Of a stretch of 64,000 bases of DNA, positions 41,277-51,835 are shown in pieces. The DNA lies in the NCBI GenBank assembly GCA_037074765.1, contig JBAMDO010000143.1, forward strand, positions 82,189-146,188. The letters run 5' to 3'. The stretch comes from Mansonella perstans (taxonomy: Eukaryota; Nematoda; Chromadorea; Rhabditida; Onchocercidae). The position numbers were made by a program, and so were the translations under genes. Below the pieces are notes generated by a model that saw only the letters and a program-made list of their open reading frames with translations, did not search any database and was not told the DNA's origin. Every line of letters begins with the position of its first letter. Positions within the stretch are counted from its first letter, which is position 1.

Positions 41277-44200
41277 ATGTCCGGCTTTACTTTCGGCACA
41301 CAGGGAACTACTGCCTCGGCAACGCCTGTTGCAGGTAATTTATTCGGCGCAATCTCCAAGCCACTGTTTAGCACTTCAACGGCCACGGTACAAACTGCAG
41401 GTATGTATTTTATTGTCCGACTCAATTGCATCTAAAAACCCCAGTTTAAAACGGGTTTAGAGTCTGAGGATCCTCGTAAGGTTTAGATCTCTAAAAGTTC
41501 CTTTTGATTCATATTTGCTTGGTTATTTTTTTTAGGTACCGGTCTTTTTGGAGCCCCTGCATCTGTAGCTACAGCCCCTACAATGCCAGCAGGTGAAGTT
41601 TGAAGACATTTGATCGATTAAATTGAAACGATTAATCAGAATTTGTTTGATTTACAGAGCTATTGTTTCAGGTGGTTTTATGGGAACTGCTGAAGTGGCT
41701 ACAACTTCAGCGGTTTGTGGACCTGTTGGAAGTACATCAATAACAACAACAACAACAACACCAGCTTTGTTTGGTACCCCAACCGTTACCGGAAGTCTTT
41801 TTGGAAAGCCAGCAACAAGTATGTCGCTACTTTATATTTTAAGTAATTAAATTCCATTCTTCACTCTGAGTAATAAGTTGTAACAGACCGGGGAAGTGAA
41901 ATTTCCTTTTTATTATTTTGTCATTCAGGTTTGTTCAGCACTCCGGGAACTGTCACAACTACTTTAGCCGGTGGACTTTTTGGCGCAAGTGGAGCACCGA
42001 CGACTGTAACTGGATTAGGATTGGGAGGGACGGGTAAGCTTGCGGCTACCGGTTCTATATCCAGTAACTTGGGTGTTGCCGGTGCTGCGGCATCTGGGAG
42101 TCCATTGGAAACTGAAGTACAACAACTAGTTATGGATCTCTTTAACCTCTTGCGGTAACCTACATTATTATTTGATTTTGAAATTCTTTTCATCTTTAAA
42201 TAACCTTCATTATCATTTGATTTTGAAGTTATTTTGCTCTTAAACTACGATATTTTAGAGATCAAATCAAGAAGAACCACGAATTAAGCGTCGAATTTGC
42301 GATGAATAGCTCAGAGTCATGTTTGAACTTGGATGAAAAAATAGAAGAATTGATTGGGACCCGCGTGAAGAACGCTGACATTATACTTAAAGCAAAAGAT
42401 AAAGCAGAGGGTGACTTCTTGTTTAATGTTCAGATTTTATAAATTTATTATTTGGCGGAAATAGTACCATTAGGAGTTGCAGATTATCCATAACTGCTTG
42501 GGCTCATAATCCAAGATCAAGATTTTGCTAGCAAGTTGGCACCGTAGAAAAAAACGACCTGATATGTGGAAGTTGTAGCCCTGAATTGAGCTTATTCAAC
42601 AACTTTATATGAAACGTCAAGAAACCATTCTAATTGAGAATTTTAGATTTACTTGAGAAAATGCAGCGAGACTTACGGGCAGCAGAACAGGTGCGTCGGC
42701 GACAGAAAGAAATTTCAAAGAATCCACACTTCGGCCGAAAACAAGCATTTTCTTATTTATTGGCAGTTTGTAATGAACATGAAAATACCGTGCAAGAATT
42801 TTGGAAAACATTGCAATTACTGCAGGAAAGAATTGATTCGAAGTTAAATAAAGTTAGTTCAACTTGAACCTACAGTTTCTATGAATCTATATTAAAAATA
42901 TGCAATATGATAAAGTCATTTATGAAAAATGGTTTTTGATATAAACCAATCCTGAAAGTTATTGCTTAATATTCTGCCTAGTTTTTATTTCGTGTTAAAA
43001 ATATTAAAATTTCTCCAGAAAGATATAACCACAAAGAAGGATCTGCAGAAACATTTCGAGCATTACGATCAAACATTCAAAGCTATTTGCTGTGATGTAT
43101 ATCGATGTAAAACACAAATTGAGGTATTTTTTTTTTATCTTAATTACGTATTCTATCATCACAGTTCATCATTAAATATTTATTATTTAATATTGTATTT
43201 TTCTAATTTAAGATTTCTTCTTGTTTTTAATGGCTGTCGTTTGCACTTTTGCAGGACCTCAAGGATGCATTTTTGGAATATCAAAAGCGTACCGTTCCAT
43301 ATACACCTAATCCATTTGAACGGCAGAAATCGAAGCATACTGAAAAGTCATTTGCGGAACGAAGATTCACGGGTGAAAATTATTTTAATTTCAGTTTCAT
43401 GTCATGAAAACCTAAGCGTTAGAAGACTGCCTAAATTCTATTTTGGGTGACCACTATATACTAGAATAGCTTCTCTTCTTGTGCTTTCTACTGTATTATT
43501 TCGGAAAACTTTCTCCTTAACTTTCCGGCGTTCACGCAATAGCGCTCATCTTATGAGAAAGCTTTTGCTTAACTATATATATTGAATTTAATTATTTTAT
43601 TATTTGAAGGCGCAGATGCATTTCCTTCACAAATAACAATGATGAAAATTGGTGAACTGGCAAAGCCTTCAACGACACAACAAACAAGTAAGTTCTTTTT
43701 ATTTTTTGTCTTTCCTTTAATGCTTGACTCCTTTTTTGGTCATTTTTTAAATCTTAATCTTAGAATACGGACTAGTAAATTGAAAATTTTGATGTTGTAG
43801 CAGGATTAAGTGCGTTTGGTACGTCGGGTTCATTATTTGGTTCGAAAAATTTTGGTGGCCCTGCATTCTCTTTCAATCCATCAGCTACAAATACAGCTGC
43901 ACCGTTATTCAAACCTTTCTCCACTACTAGTTCAGCTTCGGCTCCTCTTTTCGGTATGAAATATTTTTAATTTTCGGTTATTTGTTGATTCAGCTTTATG
44001 TAGAGATAGCCAGAAATAATGTTATCAAGCTATCGTTTTTTGGTACTGATATCTTTTCGAAAGAAAAAAAAGAGAATTAAGAAAAAGTATGGTGAGCCAG
44101 ACGTAGTCAGCAGAGGTGCCAAATGTTGTAGTAATCTAGTAACAAATTTGTTGTTTCTTTGTTCTTATCCATTTTTCTTGCACTTTTCTATCCTATACAA

Positions 44201-44493
44201 TCTTGCTGCATCCTCTTAAGGTGTCTGAGAAATTTTTTTTGTTTCTCAAGTCGGGGAATCTTTTGTTAACGTTGGCCATTTTAGGAAAGCTAGTTTTTTT
44301 TGAAAAATAATGTTGACAGCACCGAATAGCACTGTACTTCCCCATATTGTTTTCAGGTTCTCTAGCGACACAGGTAACAGAGCCAGCACTCGCACCAGCA
44401 ACAACATCATCTTTCAGTTTCGGAAATACATTGAACTCATCAGCTAGCGGCACATTATTCGGTGGAAGCACAAGCAAACCCTTCGACAAATAA
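41277..44493 (+). CDS. Nup58/Nup45-like FG nucleoporin (Nup62 subcomplex)
   Basis: FG nucleoporin of the central channel; architecture fits Nup58 (NUPL1, C. elegans NPP-4). Exons: 41277-41400, 41536-41592, 41672-41818, 41929-42154, 42259-42410, 42647-42852, 43019-43123, 43255-43372, 43610-43687, 43801-43953, 44357-44493; about 500 residues with all phases consistent. The N-terminal third is Ser/Thr/Gly/Ala-rich with LFG/FG motifs (FTFGTQG, NLFGA, GLFGAP, ALFGTP, SLFGKP, GLFGASG). The middle (exons 4-8) is alpha-helical and coiled-coil-like: LETEVQQLVMDLFNLLRDQI, DLLEKMQRDLRAAEQVRRRQ, CNEHENTVQEFWKTLQLLQ, DLKDAFLEYQKR. The C-terminus returns to FG motifs (SAFGTSGSLFG, PLFGS, FSFGN, TLFGG). An (ACA)6 tract at 41,743-41,760 encodes a Thr run. 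Nup54 is the main alternative, but FG repeats at both ends favour Nup58. The ATG follows CATTTCAG|GGTAACT, a likely trans-splice site. Confidence 0.82.
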
Positions 44494-45611
44494 TCTAGAC
44501 ATTTCGTTGAAGTTTTGAAATTACTTTATAAGCCTTTTATGATTTAAACGATACCAACTCACTTGAAGCTCACTGCTGATTTCTATATGCTAGATACGAG
44601 TATCCTTTTCGTTTTGGATAATTAGAAATAGTGAATGTACAGGTTTCCAATCATTATGCATAATGCAGGGAAGAAAAAAAGGTTGTATCGGTGCAGAAAA
44701 CTTTTTTATTCTGTTATTTTCGGAACTTTTTTTGCGCAAGATATCAATTTTGATTTGGATGCACTTCAGGAGCAGTTACGTAGCAGTTATATCGCACACT
44801 ATTATCTTTCACTTTTACTGCTATGCATATTTTACTGCCATGTTTTTCTCCAAAATTGGTCTGTTCCAATTAATCTCTTATTCATATATTGTTTGATGCT
44901 TTCTAAGTTTTAAATACAATCACTTACTTTGGCAAAAAACTTATATTAACTTCTAGAAAACATAACCACCATAAGGAAAATATCGGGATTTCCTGCATAT
45001 CCCATACCAAATACCGGTTTTAAAAAAATCTCGTGTTTTCCACAAATATCAGTTTTAGAAATTTCCATAACTCTTATGGGAAGAAAATAATGGTGACAGT
45101 GATTTCCAACAATAGTTTTTAAAATTTTCAGCTTAAGCTAAACATTATTTTTTTTTCAAGTGTGTAACTATCCCTAATCAAGAATTTAGTTAGGCTATTT
45201 AGTAATCACTTGAAGCTGCTCTTTCAATGTTTCATTCGAACAGTTAAAAGTAATCTGAGAATTTGGGTTAAATTAGCTATTATTTGCTACAGTAATATGT
45301 GGAAAAATATGGGGAAGGGAAGCGGAGGGTAATGGGAGGAGTAAGGAGATACAGATGAATCGTTACTCGAGATAAAAAATATAAGATGATATGCCACTTT
45401 GTTTGCAATTCAGTATTCTGGAAGCAAAAAAAGAACATTTTATAACAAGTATTGTATTACTGGAGCCATAATATATGCGTCAAAATTTTGTAAAACTTTT
45501 CGTAGAAATACAAATCATTGATCAAAACACAGACCGACTAGGATGATGTGTTAAATGTTACATTAAAATTTAATAGTGAAATGCAACGTGAAAACGATAT
45601 GAAAATGTTAA
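44494..45611. other. convergent intergenic region
   Basis: About 1.1 kb between the 3' ends of two convergent genes, the nucleoporin (plus) and TMEM256 (minus). It should hold both 3' UTRs. No coding exon, repeat or RNA gene seen. Confidence 0.5.
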
Positions 45612-46290
45612 TCAGAGTAGGAAAGAAAGCCAGGCTAACATATACATCACACCACCAACTGGTGCGTATTTTCCCAAACTGCTTTTACCGGTGATACTGT
45701 AATGGTAGCACGATCCAGAAAAGATTACCATACCATTGAGGAAAAGCGAAACAGTAAGCCATGGAAAACATGCCTTGTTAGCAAGAAATAACGCTATTGA
45801 ATGTATCAGATGATAACGATTATTAGTTTCCAAAGCGCGTACACGTCGCTCATCTGCATTTCCACCTTCACGTAAAGCATGAGTTTCATATGCGCTAAGC
45901 GAAATTGCTTGAACACCCGATAAACCTGCCAGACGTACCATATGTGATTCATTTATAAGACCCTACAAAATCAGAACAATAACACATAAAACAGTAACAT
46001 ACTTTTCAGGGTAAACTGAATTTGCAAAGACCTGGACATTTTATCTAAAATAAGTGAATGACAAGAAAAAATTCGAAACTATAAATTGCCAAGTTTCGGG
46101 AAGAGCATTTGCTGCCAAGTTTATAGTAGCTTATAGAAGCTTATAGTACTTATAGTACATACTGTCAGTACCAAAGACTGTGATTATCAATATCACTAGT
46201 TACCAGTGGTACAGTGGATTTCGTAGACGTAGTTGTACGACTGCCTTTTGGTGAACATACTGTATCCAGGAAGTTCACTACATAATCCAT
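45612..46290 (-). CDS. TMEM256 / DUF423 family small membrane protein
   Basis: Homologue of human TMEM256 (UPF0382/DUF423), a small multi-pass membrane protein of unknown function. Exon 2 (45962-45612) encodes RLAGLSGVQAISLSAYETHAL, NNRYHLIHSIALFLANK, LFLNGMVIFSGSCYHYSITG and LGKYAPVGGVMYMLAWLSFLL, matching the human [32 protein letters not shown] and LAPAGGTLLLLGWLALAL blocks. I add exon 1 at 46290-46204 (MDYVVNFLDTVCSPKG, then a Thr/Ser-rich stretch): it is open, ends at a GTAACT donor in phase 0, and joins in frame to GLINESHMVRLAG. This gives about 145 residues with a 29-residue extension relative to human. If exon 1 is wrong, the fallback start is the Met at 45941. The usual GAHG motif is altered to ETHA here. 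Confidence 0.88.
46121..46161. repeat. short TTATAG-type tandem repeats
   Basis: Four or five imperfect copies of a unit containing CTTATAG spaced 10-11 bases, inside the TMEM256 intron. Simple-sequence expansion. Confidence 0.7.
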
Positions 46291-46639
46291 CAGTACTATC
46301 GTTTGATCTAGTTCAGAACAAAAAATCGAGAAATAAAAAATTAAATTCTATAAATAACGAGTTTTCAGGCTCAATAATTATCCGAATCAGCGAGAATTCG
46401 TGAATGTAGCGTAGGTGATGAGAGCTAAAAGATTTTTGTGATCTATTTGTACAAATACAATGTGATAATTAAAACAATTTTGTCGCAGAAGTTCTTTTTA
46501 CTTGGATCATGAAGATGGATTTGTAATCTTATTTGAACATTCGATAATTTAATTTTAGAGGAAGCGAACTTCGGCGTTTTCGCGTCGGTTATGATAAGAT
46601 CCAAATCCAATGCAAAAGTATTCTATTAAAAAAAACCTT

Positions 46640-47152
46640 TTCTATTAAAAGCCAATACGTAAATTATGGAAATAATGTAAACAATTCCCGCAGTACAAAC
46701 TAGAGAATGCACAAAATGGAGAGTTGATCAACGAGATATTGGATTTGCATTGTTCTTTTGCGATCAGCTCTTTCGGATTTTTTCAAAATTGTTTCTGCAA
46801 GATCTGCAAACCAACCCAATAGTTGATCTTACGTGTGTTGATTGGCAGTGCTATCTCTGCTGACCAACAACAAAGCATGGAGTTCAACGTGAAGATCAAT
46901 CCCTAAACTTTCTCAACAACTTGTCTTATTAGTCCCGTGATGTTCTTATTCTGCCAAAAAAGATCATCAGTCTTTATTGCTTATACATTCAGATCTGTCA
47001 TAATTTCACTTTGAAGTTTTCTGAAATTAAATTCCACTTAATTTTACTTTGAATTTACTTCCTGAATTCAAGAGTGTTTTTCACGAACAGCATCGGATTT
47101 TCTTCCAGAACAGGCAGTCTTCCATCTTCCACCGTACCACAATGGATCAGTG
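46640..47152 (-). pseudogene. copy H of the secreted-protein array: exon 3 and 3' flank only
   Basis: 47152-47055 (minus) matches exon 3 of the family (ATCCATTGTGGT, GAAGATGGAAGACTGCC, AATCCGATGCTGTTCGTG), ending in TAA. The downstream 3' flank (46,640-47,050) is also shared with other copies, including the motif GTTGATCAACGAGATATTGG. No exon 1 or 2 lies upstream: sequence right of 47,152 departs from the family. This is the left-most trace of the array. Confidence 0.8.
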
Positions 47153-49395
47153 GATGAAGAGCCGTGTAAGAACAATTTGCAAGCATCATATCTCGATGCA
47201 TCGGTCTTTTTGAAAACATTTTTGCGTTCATTTGGTGAGCTGCTTATTACAAATGTTTATTACAAATGGTTATTACTATGCCATAAACTTACTGCTCTTT
47301 CAAATATCATAAACTATTGATCGATCACTGATCAGTATAGGAATATAATTAAAAAATGCTATCCATTTAATTATAAGTGATATTTTGAATTAAGAAACTT
47401 TGAAGAAATTTGGATTGATTGAAGAGAATGCTAAGATAGTGGCGTAGGACTCTTTATTTAGGATTGATAAAAAGACAACAATTTAGGAGCGATTATTGAT
47501 ACAGTGGATGTTCTTCTAGTCGAAAATCGATTATTATTGAAGAGTGTATGCGAGTTCTTAACAGAGGTCTGATTTTTATTTTTACAAACTACAGTACTCG
47601 CTGATGCTGTCGTTTTGAGCAATTTATATTTTCAGGCAATTTGTGCTAACTTATGGCAGAGATATGATTCAGCACAAATTGTCCAAGAAATATACCTGTC
47701 AAAAACTATTACTATTACTGTATCAGTTGTCATTTGCTTTTAATTGTTTCTGAACTGATTAATATTAATCCCAAGCCAAAGCCTAAGCACATTTGTTTTT
47801 AAATTCGAATTGCAGTGATTTCAGAGAAATGACTAATTTGGCTTCCGGCAGTCAAAAATAATTATTTAAAGGAACCAGTTTTATTTATTTAAATTATGAA
47901 AAAGGGTTGCTGATAATTTTTTATCTCTGTAAAATAAAATAATTGGATAGCTAAAATCTAGTTTCATAATTGTCCCATACATCAAATCTTTCCTATTTCA
48001 CTGTTTTACCACTCAACTTGGAAATGCTGAAAAAAGAAACTGCAGAAAAAAAGGAGAAAATGATTTCCAACTTTTTTTGCTTTTGCATTGTTGAAAATTG
48101 GAAACCAATGTTGTTGTACTTTAGTTTATTGAACAATGAAAAAGTAACTGTTCACATCAATTCAATTTTGGGCAAAATATATGAACAAGAAAGATAATTT
48201 TCAACTTTTTCTTTTCTTCTGTATTGTTGTAAAATGAAATAAGTATTCATGTGTCTTTTCATTTCATAAGGAAAATTACTTGATTCTTTTGAACCCAGTA
48301 TTCCTATTCCTGGCGTCATCAAAATGACTGTTTAACAGTTTGACATGTAGTTCCACACAACCAGTAGGTAAAAATCTCTACAAAACAATTTCTACTCCGT
48401 ACTGAGGCACAAAAAAATTGTTTCCCCTTTTGAAGAATAAAACTGCAATTTTAATTTCTCGAAGTCATTCACAATTTCCATTAGTTAAGCAAATGCTCGG
48501 TGTTTCAGAGGTTTGGGGAATGTCGTAAATACCAATAGGAGCTGCACTGCTAAATTTTGACTGAAGCGTTCCTTAAGAATGATTACCTATTAACTGGTTA
48601 ATTAGACGAAATTTTTCCCTAATCGATTGAGGGGAAATATTTCATATGGCTATAAACTTCTGAAATAATTTTATTTAGCACACGGAGAATTAGTTGATTT
48701 CAAAGAAAAAACAGAGATAAATACTTCATTAATTTATTTCCTTTGTATTTATTTCCTTACTAATAATCACAGTAAGGATTTGACATCCTCAGAAACACCA
48801 AAAGTTAGCTTTGATATTGGAAACGAATATATTTATTCGAATTCATTAAATTTCTCTGTTGGGTTTTCTCTTTATCTGCCAAGATAAAGTTCCTATTTTA
48901 TTTTTTGTTTTAATAATCCACTGTTTCTTCATATTCATTGTGAAATTGACTCCAGCTCATTAACTTATAACTTTGAACAATGATTTCAGCAGACTTTCTG
49001 GAATCAATTTGTTTATTAGAAAAAATGCAGCTAGTCATTAGTTAGAGAAACAGATAATGAATGAATTAAACAAATTTAATTTCAGTTACTTCAAAATTTC
49101 GCATTTAAAAAATTAATTTTCATTAAAATGTTATATACAAAACGGCGGTTTTGTATATAACATTTATATATAAGCAATCATAAAGCAAATCCTTTCAAAA
49201 CTAATAATTTCGTCATTCAAGAATAAACCTTCAAATCACTTTTTGTTACTTATAATCAGAAAATGAATTTTATTTCCATTCTCTACGAAACCATAATATA
49301 AAAATTGTTCGGAATAAGTCGAAATTGCTGACAGCTTACAAATTAACAAATTAATGAAACATTGTGCATTTTGCATTTCTGAAAGGTAGCATTTT
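47153..49395. repeat. 5' flank of copy A, inverted relative to minus-strand copies
   Basis: No gene-like ORF. Several hundred bases are inverted copies of sequence elsewhere in the array: 47,590-47,800 corresponds in reverse to about 58,160-58,360 (containing GCTAACTTATGGCAGAGATATG), and 48,030-48,560 corresponds in reverse to blocks near 54.7, 55.6, 57.5 and 61.6 kb (containing GGCGTCATCAAAATGACTG). These are duplicated promoter-side flanks of the secreted-protein gene. Confidence 0.75.
49126..49165. repeat. perfect 18-bp inverted repeat, 4-base loop
   Basis: The arms AAATGTTATATACAAAAC (49,126-49,143) and its exact reverse complement (49,148-49,165) flank GGCG. Single arms containing TTTTGTATATAACATTT occur at matching places in other units (for example near 60,103), so this looks like an inversion or fold-back junction. 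Confidence 0.9.
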
Positions 49396-49420
49396 AGATT
49401 TCAATACAAACAATTCAACT

Positions 49421-50017
49421 ATGGCAAAGTTGACGGTGTATCTTGCTTTGCTCATTTTTTGTGGTGGGCGACAAGTGATAAACGTCCGTAAGCTTTAAAA
49501 ATTCAGAGAAGTTCATCCAGAAAAGCTAGAAATCAGAACCTTCAATTAGGCAAACTGATAATCTATCTTTGCAAGGTCATAAGGCAAATCTCTTCAATTC
49601 TGTTGACTACATCCAAAAAAAATATCACAGACTCTGATATCAATTTCAGGTCCAGAGACTATAACAAATTATACATTCACCAAATTACTGCACAATGACC
49701 AAATCATAACGCATGCAGGAAAATGTACGTTTAGACCATTAAGATTGAACACTGTTGCCATTTAATGTTGAATGATTGATTATTTCAAAATTCTAATTAA
49801 TTTTTTCTTCCAAGCTAAATTATAACTTTATTCGTCAACTTCTTTCAATTACATATTAAATAGATTACATGATTATTTCTTTTTGATATACAATCTAATT
49901 ACAACTATGATTACAGCATTACTGACCCATTGTGGTATGGTGGAAGACGGAAGACTGCCTGTTCTGAAAAAGAATCCGATGCTATTCGTGAAAAACACTA
50001 TTGAATTCATGAAGTGA
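49421..50017 (+). CDS. copy A: small secreted protein, three exons, short tail
   Basis: I do not recognise this family. Exons 49421-49487, 49650-49724 and 49917-50017, phases 1 and 1, 80 residues. Exon 1 encodes a signal peptide (MAKLTVYLALLIFC) and a short variable linker. Exon 2 encodes ITNYTFTKLLHNDQIIT, with an N-Y-T glycosylation sequon. Exon 3 encodes LLTHCGMVEDGRLPVLKKNP then LFVKNTIEFMK and TGA. Compared with copy B, one extra base after the last Met codon causes this earlier stop; the out-of-frame remainder of the longer tail is still visible downstream. GCATTTTAG, 18-26 bases before the ATG, is a plausible trans-splice acceptor shared with other copies. AATAAA lies 40 bases after the stop. 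It is convergent with copy F. The intact frame and perfect junctions suggest a working gene; function unknown, probably secreted. Confidence 0.78.
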
Positions 50018-50056
50018 ACTTCGAAATGAAATTATGACAGATCTGAATGTATAAGC

Positions 50057-50062
50057 AATAAA
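50057..50062 (+). terminator. AATAAA polyadenylation signal of copy A
   Basis: The hexamer is conserved at the same place after exon 3 in copies A, B and (in reverse) C, which supports this as the real 3' end of the transcript. Confidence 0.75.
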
Positions 50063-51303
50063 GACTGATGATCTTTTATGACAGAATGAGAACATCACGG
50101 GATTAATATGACAAGTTGTTGAGAAAGTTTTTTAAGAATTGTGCTTCACGTTGAACTCCATGCTTTGTTGTTGGTCAGCAGAGATAACACTGCTAATTAC
50201 CGCACGTAAGATCAACCATTGGGTTGGTTTGCAGGTCTTGGAGAAACAATTTTGAAAAAATCCGAAAGAGCTAATCGCAAAAAAACAATGCAAACCCAAT
50301 ATCTCGTTGATCAACTCAAAACTTATTGCGAAAAGTAGGCAGAAATTTTCGTAATACAGTGACAAAATGGCAAAATGACGTGATGATTGATGCAAATGAC
50401 AAAAAACATGATTGATTTTCAAAGCACTCTCGAATTTTCGACAGGAATTTTTCTTCTAATTCTCCAGTCAATATTTATTCTTTTATTTAATTGCGTATTT
50501 TTTTCCTTTTCCATTATGTCAACTTTAGTAAAGAAGCATTCGATTTCGTTTGTTTTTTGTGCTGTGATTTGCTGTTGTTCGTTAAAACTAATCAGAATTG
50601 AAAAACTTAAATCAAATTTACTTTCAATATCAAAATTCGATAACTAAACGTTAATGGGAATATTAATATAGTCCAAAAGAAATGTGATCAGAGAAACGTT
50701 TTTTTAGTAGTTTGTATCCTTTTGCTCAGTTAGATGAATCAGAATGAATTTCTCCACCGTGTGGAAACGAAATGGACTGTTTTGGTTGGGAATATAATTT
50801 CTGCTCAGATTGTCGAATAATTCGAAGAAAAGTCTTCAAATAATGTAATTGGTTGTATATTATTTCCAACATCTTATACACATGATATCCATTTATTTTT
50901 GATATTGATTATCATATATAAAATGCGCTTCAAACCCAGGTAATCTCCCCCGTTTTCATCGTTATCTTAACATCTCTCTGCCGTGAATTTATTTCGATTG
51001 ATTATGCAATGCCTCTCCTAAATTGATAATTAAATTTTTTGCAGTGCTATTTTGTAATAAGCTTTCATCGATTGTTAATCAAGCTCAACTACACTATGTG
51101 GATTTTGGAAAACAAACTGTATTCAACGGAGTTCTTATTTAAAATCTTCCAATACTTACCTCCAATCTATTAAAAGCTAACACGTAAATTATGGAAATAA
51201 TATAAACAACTCCCGCAAAACCAACTGGAGAATGCATAAAATGGGGAGTTGATCAACGAGATATTGGATTTTTTTTTAATCTATCATAATATCATTTCGA
51301 AGT
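50063..51303. repeat. convergent spacer; 3' flanks of copies A and F
   Basis: The first part (50,063-50,340) is the 3' flank of copy A; it is the reverse of the flanks at 46.7-47.0 and 53.05-53.33 kb and contains the reverse form of GTTGATCAACGAGATATTGG. From about 50,640, and almost without difference from about 50,731, the sequence matches 58,460-59,130. On the minus strand at 51,237-51,160 lies a 26-codon ATG-started hydrophobic ORF ending at a GTAAGT donor; related copies near 59.0, 56.2 and 46.7 kb have a lost base or lost ATG, so I do not call it a gene. Confidence 0.7.
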
Positions 51304-51835
51304 TCACTTCATGAATTCAATAGTGTTTTTCACGAACAGCATTGGATTCTTTTCCAGAACAGGTAGTCTTCCATCTTCTACCGTACCACAATGGATCAGT
51401 ATTGCTGTCGGAAAAACCGAACTCGGGAAAGTGATTTGCTCTTAGTGTAAATTAGTAATTCTCCTACAACATTCGTTGTGACGTTTTTTGCCTATGTAAA
51501 TCACATTCTGTTATTGTATCACATCAAAGATACCGCCGTTGTAACTTATCTACAGTGAATCATAATTAATCCAACTCCTTTAATATTATGACCTTTCTAT
51601 TAAGCTTATTTCCCATTTTTTTTGGATGTAATCAATAGAATTGGAAATATTTGCTTTACGCTATTTCAGAGAATATCTTTTTTAATTGACTAATGATGAT
51701 AGATTATGATTTCATAATTGAAGGTTCTGATTTCTAGCTTTTCTGAATGAACCTCTCTGATATTTTAAATCTTACCGACGGTTATCATTTGTCGCCCCAG
51801 ATGAGTAAAGCAAGATACAATGTCAACTTTGCCAT
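51304..51835 (-). pseudogene. copy F: broken, exon 2 missing, exon 1 truncated
   Basis: Exon 1 remnant starts at 51835 with MAKLTLYLALLI, but a short deletion removes the F-C codons and shifts the frame into a TGA. Exon 3 (51404-51304) is open and reads ILIHCGTVEDG...EFMK with TGA. The whole of exon 2 is absent; in its place, about 51,408-51,580, is sequence not found elsewhere in the array. This copy cannot make the family protein. Confidence 0.82.
51408..51580. other. unique segment replacing exon 2 of copy F
   Basis: About 170 bases starting CGGAAAAACCGAACTCGGG that I cannot match to any other unit in the window. It replaces exon 2 and parts of both introns. It could be an insertion accompanied by a deletion, or a remnant of a mobile element; no terminal repeats were recognised. 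Confidence 0.5.

Noticed and set aside
50132..50422. 96-codon minus-strand ORF in the copy A flank
   Set aside because: The same flank is repeated with other frames broken (46.7 and 53.1 kb), so the reading frame is not conserved.
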